Assembly: GCF_041820985.1 (NCBI RefSeq)
Contig: NZ_JBGUAU010000001.1
Coordinates: forward strand, 62,001 to 126,000
Length of the DNA: 64,000 nucleotides
Direction of reading: 5' to 3'
DNA from: Evansella sp041820985
GTDB lineage: Bacteria; Bacillota; Bacilli; Bacillales; Salisediminibacteriaceae
Part shown: one piece after another, positions 8,669-17,193 of the stretch
Numbering within the stretch: the stretch's first letter is position 1
Layout: every line of letters starts with the position of its first letter
Notes under the pieces: generated by a model
What the model was told of the DNA's origin: nothing
The model's input: the letters and a program-made list of their open reading frames with translations, nothing else
The model's database searches: none
Position numbers and translations under genes: made by a program

Positions 8669-9625
8669 TTAATGTTTTTCTTTTATTTTATTTAATCTAT
8701 TTTGAACCTCTTCTTCTGTTAATTCATGTTCCTCTATATAACGATTTCTAGGATGGACACGACAATCAGGTGAACAACCTCTCATATAAAAGTGTTCATT
8801 TTCTTCCGAAGTAAGAATTTGCTTGTTGCATTCTGGGTTGGCACAGTTTACATATCGTTCACATGGCTCTCCAGTAAAATAATCCTTGCCAACTATAACA
8901 TGTTCTACTTGATTTATAGGAACGCTAATTCTTTCATCAAAGACATAACATTGACCATTCCATAGCTGGCCTTTTACTTCAGGGTCTTTGCCGTAAGTAA
9001 CAATCCCACCATGAAGTTGTCCTACGTTTTCGAAGCCTTCCTCCTTTAACCATCCAGAAAACTTCTCACAACGAACTCCGCCTGTGCAATATGTTAGAAT
9101 CTGCTTATCCTTAAATTTCTCTTTATTTTCACGAACCCATTCCGGTAGCTCACGGAATGAACGAATGTCGGGTCTAACAGCACCTTGAAAATGACCAAGG
9201 TCATATTCATAGTCATTTCTAGCATCAATGACTACTGTATCAGGGTGTTGCATTTTTTCGTAAAACTCTTTTGGACTCAAGTATTCTCCGGTTTGTTGTA
9301 AAGGATTAATATCATCTTCTAATCGAAGGGTGACCAATTCTTTCCGATAACGGACAAAGATCTTTTTAAATGCATGACTATCCGACTCGTCTTCTTTAAA
9401 TACCATATCATGAAAACGAGGGTCATTACGCATGATCTCTTTGTATTTTTCCATTTGTTCTACAGTACCTGATACTGTACCATTAATTCCTTCATCTGCA
9501 ACTAAAATACGTCCTTTAATACCGAGCTGTTTACAAAACTCTAAATGATCTTCTGCAAATTTTTCTGCATTCTCTATTGGTACATATTTATAGTATAAAA
9601 GAACTCGAAATTGTTTATCTGACAT
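8669..9625 (-). CDS. trhO: tRNA uridine 5-oxyacetic/5-hydroxy modification rhodanese TrhO
   Basis: 318 residues, matching the UPF0176/TrhO family length. TrhO hydroxylates wobble U34 of certain tRNAs, using O2. Order: an N-terminal acylphosphatase-like/UPF0176 domain (about 1-95), a rhodanese domain (about 115-215) with the active-site loop TYCTGGVRCEKF (Cys180, second Cys186), and a Cys-rich C-terminus (CANPECN, CSPDCR) typical of the family. The ATG at 9625 is preceded by AAAGGTGG. Monocistronic; the island described above lies just past its stop. Confidence 0.93.
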   Translation of the reverse strand: MSDKQFRVLLYYKYVPIENAEKFAEDHLEFCKQLGIKGRILVADEGINGTVSGTVEQMEKYKEIMRNDPRFHDMVFKEDESDSHAFKKIFVRYRKELVTLRLEDDINPLQQTGEYLSPKEFYEKMQHPDTVVIDARNDYEYDLGHFQGAVRPDIRSFRELPEWVRENKEKFKDKQILTYCTGGVRCEKFSGWLKEEGFENVGQLHGGIVTYGKDPEVKGQLWNGQCYVFDERISVPINQVEHVIVGKDYFTGEPCERYVNCANPECNKQILTSEENEHFYMRGCSPDCRVHPRNRYIEEHELTEEEVQNRLNKIKEKH

Positions 9626-9813
9626 AATTCAAACCACCTTTTTAGACGATCCATTTATTATAACTTAGTTTAGCCAGTTATTTCTAACTTAAAATCTTAA
9701 AGTTATGTTTAAAAAGTATCTGATCACAGGCACACATGCGATAATGTGATATGTGATGAAAGATTAATTGATTTTAGAAAACAAAGCTTTCCCTTCTCAT
9801 TTTTTAAAAATAA

Positions 9814-9843
9814 TGAAACCTTACAAGGCCATAATGTATCTAA
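9814..9843 (+). promoter_or_regulatory. Candidate ECF-sigma autoregulatory promoter
   Basis: TGAAAC (9814-9819), 17 bases, then TATCTAACG. The -35 matches the TGAAAC type used by many Bacillus ECF sigma factors. The second ECF operon in the window also has a 17-base spacer. It lies 33 bases before the sigma gene. Confidence 0.4.
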
Positions 9844-9875
9844 CGAACAGGTCAGATGGAAAGGAGTAAATCCTA

Positions 9876-10412
9876 TTGAATATAAGCAAAGAGGTTAAAA
9901 GAGCTCAGCGTGGAAAGGTTTCATCATTTGAAAAACTAGTAACAAGTCATCAACTAATTTTGTATCGTATTGCTAGAACAATTCTCTCACGTAATGAAGA
10001 CTGTGCTGATGCAATTCAAGAGACCATTGTAAAAGCATTCGAAAAACTATCTTCTTTAAGGGAGCCACAGTATTTTAAGACATGGATTATTCGAATTTTA
10101 ATGAATGAGTGTTATCAAATAGTTAGAAAGAGGAAAAACATTGTTCCTTTTGAAGACTGGAAAGAGACCTCCTCCCTAGAGAAAGGTTATGAATCCATAG
10201 AGGTAGAGGAGCTTCTAAGTGTATTACCTCATGAACAACAGGAACTAATCAAGTTATATCATATTGAAGATATATCTATTCAAGATTTATCATCTATTTA
10301 TGAAGTACCAGAAAATACGGTTAAAACTCGATTACGAAGAGCTCGAGAGAAAATGCGTGAAATTTTAGAACAGGAGGATGAAGTCCAATGGAAAAATGGG
10401 AAGATAAAATAA
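9876..10412 (+). CDS. ECF-type RNA polymerase sigma factor
   Basis: 178 residues. Region 2 (about 18-85) contains DCADAIQETIVKAFEKLSSL and the WIIRILMNECYQ helix; region 4 (about 115-170) contains LIKLYHIEDISIQDLSSIYEVPENTVKTRLRRAREKM, the -35-binding helix-turn-helix, in which VPENTVKTRLRRAR is diagnostic. It starts at TTG 9876 with AAAGGAG at 9861. The downstream membrane protein gene overlaps it by 25 bases, the usual arrangement for a sigma factor and its anti-sigma partner. Confidence 0.93.
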   Translation: MNISKEVKRAQRGKVSSFEKLVTSHQLILYRIARTILSRNEDCADAIQETIVKAFEKLSSLREPQYFKTWIIRILMNECYQIVRKRKNIVPFEDWKETSSLEKGYESIEVEELLSVLPHEQQELIKLYHIEDISIQDLSSIYEVPENTVKTRLRRAREKMREILEQEDEVQWKNGKIK

Positions 10413-11695
10413 AAAAGGAAGTTAATAAACTCCCTCCAAAAATAATTACAACTCATATTGAGGATACTCTACAACGATTACCAAGGAATAGACGTCTTTC
10501 TAAGCTCTCTTTAAGTGTAGCTGCCATATTGGTAGCTTTCACTACATCATTAGGAATGAGCTATATTTCACCAACAGCTGCCGATACTTTCAGGTCAATC
10601 CCTATAGTCGGGTCAGTATTTGAAACAGTCGGGAATATAGGATTAAAAAAGGGTAGTGAACAAGGGCTAACAATCGAATTAGGACAACAAATTGAGTTTG
10701 ACAGACATAGAGTTACCTTTACAGAAAGCCTTTATGACGGATCTGAGATTCATATCGGTTATATTATTGAATCATTAGACCCTACAAACCCCAAACCGAA
10801 TCAAAACTTGCTAAGAGATATTCGATTTGGAATAGACGGACAATATATAGACGGGGGTTGGGGGGCACGTGGTTTAGAGCTAGATAATGGAAACTATGCT
10901 GAAACGTTAAGCCTTCGTCCTATTGATGAAATTCCAGACAATTTCATTCTAGAAATATCTCCATGGGAAGGACGTTCATGGAAAGTTAACATACCTGTAG
11001 AACGTCAAGGTGACAGCGATTCTTTTCTTGTTAATATAACGAAGGAAACGAAAGATATAATATTACACTATGATATGATTACTTTTTTCCCAACAGCAAC
11101 AGAAATTGCATTTCGAACTGTGGAGGACACTTCAAGGATAGAGAATATAGACAATTCACAATTTATACAATATTTAGTGGTAGATGATCAAGGACGCGTA
11201 CTCCAACCATTCGGTGGTGGTGGTGGAGGTATTCAACGAGGAGATAAGGTCATTCAATCATTGAAATATACGTTTGAGCCGTTAGATACAATTCCAAACT
11301 CCCTGACAGTTAAGCCATATTTGGAATCAAGGGAAGAAGCCATTCAAGTTCAAAAGAAAAAATGGTCTGGAGAAGTGATTTCTCTTTCTCAGGGAGGTAT
11401 TGGTGATATGACAGTACTTTCTGTTGAGGAAAATGACGGCGTCACTACCATTTCATACATTATCGATGGCGAAGATGCGTATAGTCAGTCATCTTCATTT
11501 CGCTTAGAGGACAGTAATGGCAATCACTATTATACAGACGATATGCCACCTGCTCGTGTAGAAGGTACAATTAACCAATATAAAGCTACCTTCTTGAAAG
11601 CTCCTCCTCTTGATGACCTATTTATTGCTGTATTTCAGAATGATATCCCGAATTTTATTGAGGAATTAGAGATAAAAATTGACTTACAAAAATAA
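10388..11695 (+). CDS. DUF4179-type membrane anti-sigma protein
   Basis: 435 residues. A short cytoplasmic tail (about 1-37), one membrane segment (LSLSVAAILVAFTTSLGMSY, ~40-60), then a DUF4179-like extracytoplasmic region beginning PTAADTFRSIPIVGSVFE. The rest is beta-rich with a run of six glycines near 257. By position and architecture it should bind and hold the sigma factor from 9876-10412 and sense an envelope signal; that role is known for the family and inferred here. It overlaps the sigma gene by 25 bases. Confidence 0.88.
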   Translation: MEKWEDKIKKEVNKLPPKIITTHIEDTLQRLPRNRRLSKLSLSVAAILVAFTTSLGMSYISPTAADTFRSIPIVGSVFETVGNIGLKKGSEQGLTIELGQQIEFDRHRVTFTESLYDGSEIHIGYIIESLDPTNPKPNQNLLRDIRFGIDGQYIDGGWGARGLELDNGNYAETLSLRPIDEIPDNFILEISPWEGRSWKVNIPVERQGDSDSFLVNITKETKDIILHYDMITFFPTATEIAFRTVEDTSRIENIDNSQFIQYLVVDDQGRVLQPFGGGGGGIQRGDKVIQSLKYTFEPLDTIPNSLTVKPYLESREEAIQVQKKKWSGEVISLSQGGIGDMTVLSVEENDGVTTISYIIDGEDAYSQSSSFRLEDSNGNHYYTDDMPPARVEGTINQYKATFLKAPPLDDLFIAVFQNDIPNFIEELEIKIDLQK

Positions 11696-11734
11696 GAAGA
11701 AGCCTGTTGCATACGTGCACAGGCTTCTTCTTAT
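11694..11734 (+). terminator. Terminator of the first ECF operon
   Basis: AAGAAGCCTGT / ACAGGCTTCTT stem around a GC-containing loop, starting inside the stop region of the anti-sigma gene. Confidence 0.85.
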
Positions 11735-12026
11735 ACAGACTTCCTGTAACTGCAAGTACTTCACATGGATATGTCATGATAGACTCTCGCTCTGTCCTTT
11801 TTGCTAAAACTTTATATGTTCCTTTACTATGTAATATTACTTAATAACCAATCATTCACCCTCATATACTGCAACGGGTTTTGAGTCAAAATATCTAGTT
11901 GTTAATCTATTTCTCTATGATTCTAGTATACTCGCCTTCCACTCTCTACCTATTTCTTCTTTGGACAAGCTCTTTCTTATGAGTTGATTAATTTGATATG
12001 TTATCAAGCGAAAAAGGAGTGATTCT

Positions 12027-12206
12027 ATGTATCCATTCCATCATGGTGGTGGGCCTTGGCATCCAAGACCACCGAGGCATCCTTTTCCACCTCGCCACCC
12101 ATGGCCTCCTCGGCGCCCATGGCCACCACACTATATTACTGGCCACCTGGATATCCTTGGTTCCCGTATCCTTGGTATCCTAGAAGACCGTGGTAAATAC
12201 CAATAA
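12027..12206 (+). pseudogene. Small His/Pro/Trp-rich protein, probably frameshifted
   Basis: ATG 12027 follows AAAAAGGAG. The first ~35 codons give a striking low-complexity protein (MYPFHHGGGPWHPRPPRHPF, then RHPWPPRRPWPP). After ~12135 the composition collapses in this frame. One frame over, the pattern resumes as YYWPPGYPWFPYPWYPRRPW and ends at TAA 12194-12196. A single lost base near 12133-12136 restores one uninterrupted His/Pro/Trp/Tyr-rich peptide of ~56 residues. Such compositions occur in spore coat and crust proteins; that role is inference. As given, the 59-residue frame ending at 12206 is the translated product. Confidence 0.6.
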
Positions 12207-12218
12207 TAATTAAAATAG

Positions 12219-12257
12219 GGCACTGAAAAAGTTATAAGCGAGCTTTTTTCAGTGCCT
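12219..12257. terminator. Bidirectional terminator
   Basis: GGCACTGAAAAA pairs with TTTTTTCAGTGCC between the small + gene and the converging chemotaxis receptor gene. Confidence 0.75.
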
Positions 12258-12275
12258 CTATGCTATTTCCATCTC

Positions 12276-14027
12276 CTACAATGAAAACCTTCTTACAGAT
12301 GATTGCAACTCCTCTGCCATTTCACTTAATGCTTCTGAGGATGCAGAAATTTCTTGCATCGATGCATTCTGTTCTTGGGCAGAAGCAGTAACATTTTTTG
12401 TGTAGTTCACAGAATTTTCCGTAATTTTTTCCATCTCATCCATCGTTATTAACATTGATTCTGCACTAGATGTTATTTGCTTTACAGCCGCTGAAACTTC
12501 CTGTACTTGTGAAGAAACACCATTTACTGCTTCATAAATACCTTGAAAGGATTTACCAGCATTATCAACAATCGTAATTCCTTCTTCTACAGAAATCTTC
12601 CCCTCGCTCATTGCTGTTGCTGATTCATTAATGTCATATTGAATTTCAGTAATAAGAGATCGAATTTGTTTTGCAGAATCTCGAGATTGTTCTGCTAAGT
12701 TACGGACTTCATTTGCAACAACCGAGAAACCTCTACCATGTTCTCCTGCTCGCGCCGCTTCAATTGCAGCATTTAATGCTAATAAATTCGTTTGATCTGC
12801 TACATTTGTAATTACACTAACGATTTTTCCAATTTCATTTGATTTATTGCTTAATTCATTTATAATTCTTCCTGTTATATTTGCTTTATCACTAATTACT
12901 TTCATTTGATTTACAGCTTTTGAAACTACTTCTATTCCTTGTTCTGAGGTTTCTTTCGACGTTAATGCAACATAATTTACCTGCTCTATGCTCGATGCTA
13001 TTTGTACCATACCTGTAGATATTTCATTAGCAGACTCCCAAACATTTTTCACGCTATCCAGTTGCTTATCGGAGCTAATGGCAACCTCCTGAATTGAGTT
13101 AGAAATACTTTCTGTTGCACTGCTAGTCTCTTCCGCACTTGCTGTAAGTTCCTCTGACGAAGCCGCAACTTGTTCAGAAGTAATTGAGATTTGTTGAACT
13201 AATTCACGTAGGTTTTCCACCATTTTGTTCATATAAACACTTAGTTTGCCAAGTTCATCGTTTGAAGTGTCTTCTATTTTCGAAATATCTAAGTTGCCTT
13301 TACTTATGCTTGCTGCCATGGACATTATTTGTTTAATAGTGCTAATCATTCTGTTACTAATTATTACAAAAAGTGCTGTTCCAAGAACAAAAGCTATTAT
13401 AAATACTATTGTAAAGATTGTCTTTGTACTAAATACAGCTCCTGATGCTTCCTCTCCAGCTTCTTGCATTTGAAGTAGCATTATTTCAGATAATTCCTGT
13501 GCCGCTGTAGCAGAAACATGAACCAGCGTGTTCATTTCTAACATAAGAAGTTCATTCATTGCAAAGCTACGTAACATATCATCTATATTTCGGTTCATAC
13601 GATTATTATTATGTACAATTTGTTCGAATAAGACTTGCTGCTCTTCTGTAACCATTGTATTTTCAAATTCATTCAAGATATTCAATAGTGTTGTTTCATA
13701 AGTTTCATATTGCTCCTCATCAAACACCCCTAATCGGGCATAATCACTAATTGCAATGTACTTTCCACGAAAGATCGCAGTTATATCAGTAGCCATAACT
13801 GCTCTTGCCGATTGATTTTCTAGAAATCGAACCTCATCTTCTACCTTGTTCATTTGAAAGAAACTAATGATAAATCCAATGAAAAAAAGAGCTATAACAA
13901 TGCTAAAAGTAACTAATAATTTTACACGTATCCCCACATTCATCCACGATGACATAGTTTTGTTAACTTGCTTATTCTTTAATAACTTCAACTTCAGTTG
14001 TGAAAAAAAAGACTTTACCTTCGACAT
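12276..14027 (-). CDS. Methyl-accepting chemotaxis protein
   Basis: 583 residues from ATG 14027, which has GGAGTGG upstream; a longer frame to 14141 lacks such a site. First membrane segment ~33-55, then a ~145-residue helical (4HB-type) outside sensor domain, second segment ~200-222, a HAMP linker, and the cytoplasmic signalling hairpin. The highly conserved tip region reads NVADQTNLLALNAAIEAARA, followed by GRGFSVVANEVRNLAEQS. It binds CheW/CheA and reports ligand binding to the flagellar motor. The ligand is unknown. Stand-alone gene. Confidence 0.93.
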   Translation of the reverse strand: MSKVKSFFSQLKLKLLKNKQVNKTMSSWMNVGIRVKLLVTFSIVIALFFIGFIISFFQMNKVEDEVRFLENQSARAVMATDITAIFRGKYIAISDYARLGVFDEEQYETYETTLLNILNEFENTMVTEEQQVLFEQIVHNNNRMNRNIDDMLRSFAMNELLMLEMNTLVHVSATAAQELSEIMLLQMQEAGEEASGAVFSTKTIFTIVFIIAFVLGTALFVIISNRMISTIKQIMSMAASISKGNLDISKIEDTSNDELGKLSVYMNKMVENLRELVQQISITSEQVAASSEELTASAEETSSATESISNSIQEVAISSDKQLDSVKNVWESANEISTGMVQIASSIEQVNYVALTSKETSEQGIEVVSKAVNQMKVISDKANITGRIINELSNKSNEIGKIVSVITNVADQTNLLALNAAIEAARAGEHGRGFSVVANEVRNLAEQSRDSAKQIRSLITEIQYDINESATAMSEGKISVEEGITIVDNAGKSFQGIYEAVNGVSSQVQEVSAAVKQITSSAESMLITMDEMEKITENSVNYTKNVTASAQEQNASMQEISASSEALSEMAEELQSSVRRFSL

Positions 14028-14232
14028 TGTGCCACTCCATTCAGTAAATTCGATCCATATTTTCGTAGTATTAAAAATTCCTATTAATAAAAAAATTATA
14101 CATGATAATATCTCAGAAATAGCACCAATTTCGAAATTCAAAGATAAGTCCTATAAATCAGGTTAATTTTCCCTATTTTAACGTAGTAATAAATTATTAA
14201 AGAATAACAAAATCACGAGTTAGGACATGAAA

Positions 14233-14263
14233 AACCACACAGTATTGGTAGCACTGTGTGGTT
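14233..14263 (-). terminator. Terminator of htpG
   Basis: AACCACACAGT / ACTGTGTGGTT, an 11-bp perfect stem just past the htpG stop. On the minus strand it is followed by TTTTTC. Confidence 0.85.
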
Positions 14264-14285
14264 CTAAAATGGACTTTTTTATTAT

Positions 14286-16169
14286 TTACACCATCACTTT
14301 ACAAATATCATTTGTAAATTCCACTGGATCTTGGATTGGCAAGCCTTCGATTAGGAGTGCTTGGTTATATAGCAACCCTGTAAATAGTTTTACTTTGTCT
14401 TTATCAGACTCAAAGGATGTTCTTAATTTTTCAAACACCTCATGGTTCACGTTTATTTCTAATACTTTATCCGCTTTTACATTTTGGTTATCGGGCATTT
14501 GTTGCAGGATTTTTTCCATTTCAATTGTAACTTCCCCCTCTGTTGATAAACAGACAGGGTGAGACTTTAAGCGTTTCGATGCTCTTACATCCTTTACTTT
14601 GTCTCCTAGGATGTCTTTCATATAGTCGAAGAGCTCTTTGTTGTTACTTTCTTCTGTATCATTGTCTTCCTTTGATATTTCTTCCTCAATTCCCAGGTCA
14701 CCACTGGAAACAGATTTGAATTCTTTTTCTTTGTATGTCATTAACATTTTAATTGCAAACTCATCAATATCTTCTGTAAAGTATAAGATTTCATAACCTT
14801 TTTCTGAAACCATCTCCGTTTGAGGGAGCTTATCAATTCGCTCATAACTATCTCCAGATGCATAATAGATATACTTTTGATCCTCTGGCATGTTTGAGAC
14901 ATACTCGTCCAACGTAACCATCTTCTTCTCTTTAGAAGAATAGAACATCAATAAATCCTGCAAGTCATTTTTATTACTACCAAAGTCACTGTACACACCA
15001 TATTTCAGTTGCCGCCCGAATGACTTATAGAACTGTTCATAATTTTCTCTATCATTTTTCAATAGTGATTGAAGCTCACTTTTGATTTTATTCTTAATAT
15101 TTTTGGCAATCTGCTTTAATTGACGGTCATGTTGCAGCATTTCACGAGAAATATTCAGGGATAGATCTTCGGAGTCTACCATACCCTTAACAAAACTGAA
15201 GTAATCTGGTAAAACATCAGCGCACTTGTCCATAATTAAAACACCACTAGAATATAACTCTAACCCCTTTTCAAATTCCTTTGAATAATAATCAAATGGA
15301 ATATTTTCAGGAATATATAGAATAGCGTTATAGCGAAGCATCCCGTCGACGCTAATGTGAATATGCTTTAAAGGATTATCGAAACCGTATCGCTTTTCTT
15401 GATAAAAGTTAATATAGTCCTCATCAGTTAACTCACTCTTGTTTTTTCTCCAAATTGGCACCATGCTATTAATTGTTTGCTCTTCTTCATGGTCCTCTAA
15501 TTCATTATCTGCGCTATCTTCTTTTGGCTTCTGTACCGTAACATCCATTTTAATAGGGTAGCGAATGAAATCAGAGTACTTCTTGATAATACTTTTCAGT
15601 TTATACTCTTCCAGATACTCATCAAAGTTCTCATCTTCAGTATTTTCTTTCAATGTTAATGTTATCACAGTACCAACTGAATCCTTTTGATGAGGTTCAA
15701 TGGAATATCCATCTGTACCTTCTGACTCCCATTTGTATGCCTCACTACTACCTAATGCTCTACTCACAACCGTTACAACATCGGCCACCATAAATGCAGA
15801 ATAAAAACCTACTCCAAATTGACCAATAATGTCATGACCTTCTTTTGATTCATTCTCATTTTTAAAAGCGAGGGAACCACTTTTTGCAATCACTCCAAGG
15901 TTGTTTTCTAGTTCCTCTTTTGTCATCCCGATTCCTGTATCTGTAAGTGTTAATGTTCTTGCTTCTTTATCTGCCGAGACTTTTATGTAATAACTATCCT
16001 TTTCAAAGGTTAATGAATCGTCTGTTAGCGCTTTGTAATAAATCTTATCAATTGCGTCACTTGCATTTGATATTAACTCCCTTAAGAAAATTTCTTTTTG
16101 TGTATAAATGGAGTTAATCATCATTTCTAATAGTCTTTTTGATTCTGCTTGAAATTCTTTCTTCTCCAT
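14286..16169 (-). CDS. htpG: Molecular chaperone HtpG (bacterial Hsp90)
   Basis: 627 residues, the usual HtpG length. The ATPase domain (about 1-215) carries NASDAIDK, DTGIGMT and GQFGVGFYSAF, the Bergerat-fold nucleotide-binding motifs. The middle domain holds YIPENIPFD and the catalytic-loop region NISREMLQHDRQLKQIAKNI. The C-terminal dimerisation domain follows a charged linker. It is an ATP-driven homodimeric chaperone. Upstream it has a sigma-A promoter and a perfect CIRCE operator (16229-16255), so it should be repressed by HrcA. That differs from B. subtilis, whose htpG is outside the HrcA regulon. Confidence 0.97.
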   Translation of the reverse strand: MEKKEFQAESKRLLEMMINSIYTQKEIFLRELISNASDAIDKIYYKALTDDSLTFEKDSYYIKVSADKEARTLTLTDTGIGMTKEELENNLGVIAKSGSLAFKNENESKEGHDIIGQFGVGFYSAFMVADVVTVVSRALGSSEAYKWESEGTDGYSIEPHQKDSVGTVITLTLKENTEDENFDEYLEEYKLKSIIKKYSDFIRYPIKMDVTVQKPKEDSADNELEDHEEEQTINSMVPIWRKNKSELTDEDYINFYQEKRYGFDNPLKHIHISVDGMLRYNAILYIPENIPFDYYSKEFEKGLELYSSGVLIMDKCADVLPDYFSFVKGMVDSEDLSLNISREMLQHDRQLKQIAKNIKNKIKSELQSLLKNDRENYEQFYKSFGRQLKYGVYSDFGSNKNDLQDLLMFYSSKEKKMVTLDEYVSNMPEDQKYIYYASGDSYERIDKLPQTEMVSEKGYEILYFTEDIDEFAIKMLMTYKEKEFKSVSSGDLGIEEEISKEDNDTEESNNKELFDYMKDILGDKVKDVRASKRLKSHPVCLSTEGEVTIEMEKILQQMPDNQNVKADKVLEINVNHEVFEKLRTSFESDKDKVKLFTGLLYNQALLIEGLPIQDPVEFTNDICKVMV

Positions 16170-16228
16170 ATCAATTTCTCCTTTTCAATTATATTCCTTT
16201 TAACTGCTTATGTTCTTTTCTTTCTATT

Positions 16229-16255
16229 TTAGCACTCTACTTATCCGAGTGCTAA
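16229..16255. promoter_or_regulatory. CIRCE operator (HrcA binding site) of htpG
   Basis: TTAGCACTC, nine bases, GAGTGCTAA: an exact match to the CIRCE inverted repeat bound by the heat-shock repressor HrcA. It lies ~60 bases before the htpG start and just downstream of the predicted promoter. Confidence 0.95.
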
Positions 16256-16265
16256 CCCCATTATT

Positions 16266-16294
16266 TATTTATCATATCATTATTTTCGTGTCAA
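16266..16294 (-). promoter_or_regulatory. Sigma-A promoter of htpG
   Basis: On the minus strand TTGACA (16294-16289) is followed after exactly 17 bases by TAAATA (16271-16266). The CIRCE element begins 11 bases further on, overlapping the expected transcription start. Confidence 0.7.
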
Positions 16295-16422
16295 GATAGT
16301 ACATCATTTAATTTGCTAAAAATCATTTCAAATAAACGGATATTGTACTACCTATTCGTTCATATAATTAGTGGTAATAAAATATTCTTATTCTTAGAAA
16401 AGTAAAGTGAGGTAAGACCACT

Positions 16423-17133
16423 TTGGGGAAACTTCAACCTTTAGAAGCCGCTAGTCAATTTATATTTTCTAATCATTCGACTTGTGATGGAGCTATTTTA
16501 GCAGGGAGTGTCGTTCGAGGGGAGGGAACACCAACATCTGATTTAGATATCGTTATTTTTGATTCAAGTCTTTTATTTCCGTTTAGAGAATCTATTATGT
16601 TTAAAGGATGGCCAATAGAAATCTTTGCTCATAACTTACACTCCTATAAGGAAATCTTTAAAGAAGACTTGGAATGCGCAATGCCTACACACCAAAAAAT
16701 GGTAGCTGAAGGAATTGTATTAGTAGATCGTGGAATTGTAACTCCTATTAAAAAAGAAGCGCTTCAAATGTTACAAAATGGTCCAGAACCATGGTCAAAA
16801 GAGCAAATAGAATTAAAACGTTATTTCCTTACTGACGCATTAGATGATTTTATCGGTTCAGCAGATAGATCAGAGGCTATTTTTATCGCTAACACGCTAG
16901 CAACCTGGATTCATGAGTTTGTGCTTCGAACAAACGGTTGTTGGATTGGCGAATCAAAATGGCTCGTGCGTGCACTAAGAAATTATGATGAAACTTTTAC
17001 AGAACAATTTGTAACTGCATTTGAAGATTTTTATCAAACTGGTAGAAAAGAGAAGATTATTGAATTAACTGACCTAATTTTGAATCCATATGGTGGCCGT
17101 TTGTTTCATGGCTTCTCCATGGGGAAAATTTAG
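16423..17133 (+). CDS. Nucleotidyltransferase-fold protein
   Basis: 236 residues from TTG 16423 (AAGTGAGGT upstream). The N-terminal polymerase-beta-like fold is marked by AGSVVRGEGTPTSDLDIVIF near residues 27-46, with the G-S motif and the two metal-binding aspartates of SDLD. The C-terminal ~130 residues are helical (ALDDFIGSADRSEAIFIANTLATW). The layout resembles aminoglycoside-type and HEPN/MNT-type nucleotidyltransferases, which transfer NMP to a small molecule or protein. No toxin partner sits next to it. Substrate unknown. Confidence 0.8.
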   Translation: MGKLQPLEAASQFIFSNHSTCDGAILAGSVVRGEGTPTSDLDIVIFDSSLLFPFRESIMFKGWPIEIFAHNLHSYKEIFKEDLECAMPTHQKMVAEGIVLVDRGIVTPIKKEALQMLQNGPEPWSKEQIELKRYFLTDALDDFIGSADRSEAIFIANTLATWIHEFVLRTNGCWIGESKWLVRALRNYDETFTEQFVTAFEDFYQTGRKEKIIELTDLILNPYGGRLFHGFSMGKI

Positions 17134-17158
17134 TAAGACTTATCTACATGATAAACCG

Positions 17159-17192
17159 CCTCCTTACGAATACTTATAAAAGGAGGTTTTTT
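17159..17192 (+). promoter_or_regulatory. Hairpin joining a terminator-like T-run to the next gene's ribosome binding site
   Basis: CCTCCTT (17159-17165) pairs exactly with AAGGAGG (17180-17186), which is the ribosome binding site of the VanW gene at 17194. Seven Ts follow. The hairpin is both an intrinsic terminator for the upstream gene and a possible block on VanW translation. Confidence 0.6.
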
Positions 17193-17193
17193 T

